A stretch of 33,366 nucleotides of DNA from Hyphomicrobiales bacterium (lineage in GTDB: Bacteria > Pseudomonadota > Alphaproteobacteria > Rhizobiales > JAKSCL01), in NCBI GenBank assembly GCA_022360615.1, contig JAKSCL010000313.1:1-33366 (forward strand). The letters run 5' to 3'. The translations under genes and the position numbers were made by a program. Within the stretch, counting starts at the first letter, position 1, and each line of letters opens with the position of its first letter. The notes under the pieces are model-generated. The model was not told the DNA's origin, did not search any database, and saw only the letters and a list, made by a program, of their open reading frames with translations. This document shows positions 31,686 to 33,366 of this stretch, piece by piece.

Positions 31686-31877
31686 CTGATATAGCCCAAT
31701 AAAGGTTTCTCAGTGCCACATACCGTCCTGTAGTGACATTTTGGGCTTTTATCGCAGTGAAGAGGGACCAATCACGCCATTGTCACGAATGGTTGTCGTC
31801 GCAATCTCGTATCTATGATGAGATAATTTTATTGATAGATAGAGTGATTCTGAAATTAAAATGGCAAACCCACACAC

Positions 31878-32711
31878 ATGATTGAACCTCGCAATGTCTC
31901 CGCGATCGCGCCATCGCGCTACAAAGCCGCCATCATCGATTTGGACGGGACACTGATCTACGGGCGATCGGTTCGTGCCGGCGCCAGGGAGCTGCTCGCG
32001 CGGTTTGCGCCGAACTATGTGATCGCATCGAACAACTCGACACATACGAGCGCTGAATTGTCGAGCATGCTTGCCCGGCTTGGACTTGAGGTTCCGAGTT
32101 CACGTATCATCCTGGCTGGAACCACGGCCATCGGGATGGTCGCTTGCCAATGGCCGGATGCGCGCGTTTTGTTGATTGCAAGCGCCAGCCTCCGCCGGCA
32201 AGCCGAAGCGTTTGAATTGCGTCTCACGGATGAGATGCCGGACCTGGTGCTATTGGCGCGCGACCCCGATTTCACCTACGCGAAGCTCGTATCGGCGGTC
32301 AATGCCGTCGCAAACGGCGCGCGATTGGTCGTGACGAATCCTGATTTGTCTCACCCCGGAAACGGTTCCACCATCGTCCCGGAGACAGGAAGCCTTTTGC
32401 AGGCTTTGCTTGCATGCGTTCAACCAAAGGATGGCGTGATCATCGGCAAGCCGGAGCCGCATCTCTTCACCGAGGCGCTTGGACGGTTGGGCGTGCCCGC
32501 ATCCGATTGCGTGGTGATCGGCGATAATCGCCACACCGATGGAGCTGGGGCGCAACGGCTGGGCATGGCGTTCATCGAGATCGAGCATGCGCATCATCAC
32601 ACGTTTGCTGCTTCTGATCCGGTCATGACAAACGATGGGTCGAAGGCGATAGACGACGCTGGACGCACAGGGCAAAGCACGTTCGATGTCTTGTCCGCCA
32701 AGCGATATTGA
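31878..32711 (+). CDS. NagD-like HAD-IIA phosphatase
   Basis: A 277-residue HAD-superfamily hydrolase of subfamily IIA (NagD/4-nitrophenylphosphatase group). Motif I is AIIDLDGTLIYG (residues 18-29) with the nucleophilic Asp, motif II is ASNNSTHT (50-57), the motif III Lys is in IGKPEPH (about 190-195), and motif IV is VIGDNRHTDGAGAQRLGM (213-230). The cap between motifs II and III is of C2 type. The substrate is unknown; family members dephosphorylate sugar phosphates, nucleotides or aromatic phosphates. No clear Shine-Dalgarno precedes the ATG, and the upstream DNA is AT-rich. It is flanked by a decayed peptide transporter on one side and an IS110 remnant on the other. Confidence 0.9.
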   Translation: MIEPRNVSAIAPSRYKAAIIDLDGTLIYGRSVRAGARELLARFAPNYVIASNNSTHTSAELSSMLARLGLEVPSSRIILAGTTAIGMVACQWPDARVLLIASASLRRQAEAFELRLTDEMPDLVLLARDPDFTYAKLVSAVNAVANGARLVVTNPDLSHPGNGSTIVPETGSLLQALLACVQPKDGVIIGKPEPHLFTEALGRLGVPASDCVVIGDNRHTDGAGAQRLGMAFIEIEHAHHHTFAASDPVMTNDGSKAIDDAGRTGQSTFDVLSAKRY

Positions 32712-32779
32712 AGCGGCGGCCGATTATCCCGGACCCCGTTCAGCGATCTTTTTGAAAGACAGTTCAGCTCAAGCAAAAA

Positions 32780-33000
32780 TGCGTAGTGGCGGAGAGGCGA
32801 GGACAAGGTCCGAACCGGACGCCAAGCGCCCAAGCGGGCGCCGGCCGGTCAGGCCGCGCCCGCGGAGCCAGCGAACGCAGTGAGTTTGGCGTGAGCGAAA
32901 CAATGGCGGGCCGTGCGAGATGAGAATGATGGGGTGGACGGCTTCTGCACCCCCGGCATTGGCGGTTCAAGGTGACCGTTGATGTCATTGGAGAGGAGGA
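32780..33000 (+). ncRNA. candidate IS110 bridge RNA in the non-coding left end
   Basis: In the IS110 group the region upstream of the transposase is known to encode a structured bridge RNA that guides target and donor recognition. Here a strong hairpin is visible: 32834-32846 pairs with 32852-32863 (twelve pairs, one bulged C, 5-base loop). The rest of the stretch is GC-rich and without an open frame of note. Guide loops were not identified, so the limits are approximate and the call rests on position and structure. Confidence 0.5.
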
Positions 33001-33008
33001 GCCACCTC

Positions 33009-33366
33009 ATGCAGATTTCCATTATCGGTCTTGATATCGCGAAGAACATGTTTCAGGCGCACGGTCTCGACGAGAAGGGAGAAGCGGTTCTTCGCCGCCG
33101 CATCCGGCGCGGCGACCTGCTGCGGTTCTTCTCAAGGCTCGATCCCTGCTTGATCGCCATGGAGGCATGCGCGACGGCGCACTATTGGGCGCGCGCACTC
33201 ACGGCGCTTGGACATGCGACGCGCTCAAGACCATTGCCGATCAGCTCGACAAGCTCGATCGTGTTTTGCGCGACATTGATCGACGCATTGTCCGCTGGTG
33301 TCGACAGAACGACGCCGCCCGTCGCCTCGCCACGATCCCGGGCGTCGGCCCGATCACGGCTTCGGC
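33009..33366 (+). pseudogene. IS110-family transposase, internally deleted fragment
   Basis: The N-terminus MQISIIGLDIAKNMFQAHGL with the first catalytic Asp of the RuvC-like DEDD domain is intact. It runs through FFSRLDPCLIAMEACATAHY (second acidic residue, Glu) to ALTALGH at about 33215. There the frame changes: from about 33218, two bases out of phase, the sequence reads LKTIADQLDKLDRVLRDIDR and then RLATIPGVGPITAS, the start of the C-terminal Transposase_20 domain. The rest of DEDD and the coiled-coil linker, well over 100 residues in normal members, are missing. A purine-rich GGAGAGGAGGAG precedes the ATG. The C-terminal catalytic Ser lies beyond the window. Confidence 0.85.

Larger units (their letters stand above)
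32765..33366 (+). mobile_element. IS110-family insertion sequence, left part, internally deleted and cut by the window edge
   Basis: A typical IS110 layout is seen: a non-coding left end of about 240 bases, then a transposase gene starting at 33009. The exact left boundary cannot be fixed by eye because IS110 elements lack long terminal inverted repeats; the HAD gene ends at 32711, so it lies between there and about 32780. The transposase has lost its middle (see that entry), so this copy should be inactive unless helped in trans. Confidence 0.75.

Noticed and set aside
31878-32711. NagD-like HAD protein as part of an N-acetylglucosamine operon
   Set aside because: No nagA, nagB, nagK or regulator gene is nearby; only the HAD-IIA family can be supported.
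1-33366. CRISPR array, tRNA or rRNA genes
   Set aside because: No regularly spaced repeats, no cloverleaf with T-loop/anticodon arms and no rRNA-like sequence was found on reading both strands by eye.

Overview
The window looks like a chromosomal segment of a GC-rich alphaproteobacterium, most likely Hyphomicrobiales (Rhizobiales) or a close relative. The evidence is the pyrF / DUF1330 / dapB / gpmA gene order, the divergent nth / DUF2244 pair, a DUF2336 protein, and the absence of any Gram-positive feature. No tRNA, rRNA or CRISPR array was seen. Assignments rest on motifs and family knowledge read by eye; no database search was run.

Layout. (1) 1-4100, housekeeping: nth (endonuclease III) divergent from a DUF2244 gene; gpmA, dapB, a DUF1330 gene and pyrF on the minus strand. 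(2) 4165-11026, a minus-strand oxyanion/metal uptake region: a complete FecBCD/BtuFCD-type ABC system, a GFA-family gene, an orphan ModA-like binding protein, and a complete tungstate-type TupBCA system. (3) 11299-16986, phosphonate and methylthioribose genes: phnM divergent from phnD-phnC-phnE, then mtnA and a class II aldolase. MtnA plus aldolase resembles the known 'DHAP shunt' for 5'-methylthioadenosine/5'-deoxyadenosine salvage. No C-P lyase core gene (phnGHIJKL) is present. (4) 17017-20386, a minus-strand stress/metal module: EF-hand protein, small membrane protein, ECF sigma factor, single-pass anti-sigma candidate, periplasmic metal-sensor-like protein and a YeiH-family exporter, similar in plan to CnrYXH. 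(5) 20519-21682, a DUF2336 protein.

(6) 21913-26237 is the most interesting part: a tight four-gene plus-strand operon encoding a fatty-acyl-reductase-like extended SDR, a PlsC-type acyltransferase, a close relative of alkylglycerone-phosphate synthase (AGPS), and a classical SDR with a GKFG...YAASKHA active-site region like that of DHRS7-type reductases. Together they parallel the four steps of animal peroxisomal ether-lipid synthesis (FAR1, GNPAT, AGPS, PexRAP/DHRS7B). They suggest a compact oxygen-compatible bacterial pathway for alkyl-ether glycerolipids.

(7) 26454-33366 is an accessory, partly decayed stretch. It holds a broken PAS/CPBP chimera with an in-frame stop, an intact TRAP transporter (dctP-dctQ-dctM; 2-oxoacid or aromatic/monocarboxylate type), the remains of an oligopeptide ABC ATPase, an AT-rich divergent regulatory region, a NagD-like HAD phosphatase, and an internally deleted IS110-family element. 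The left non-coding end of that element forms a strong hairpin where a bridge RNA would be expected.
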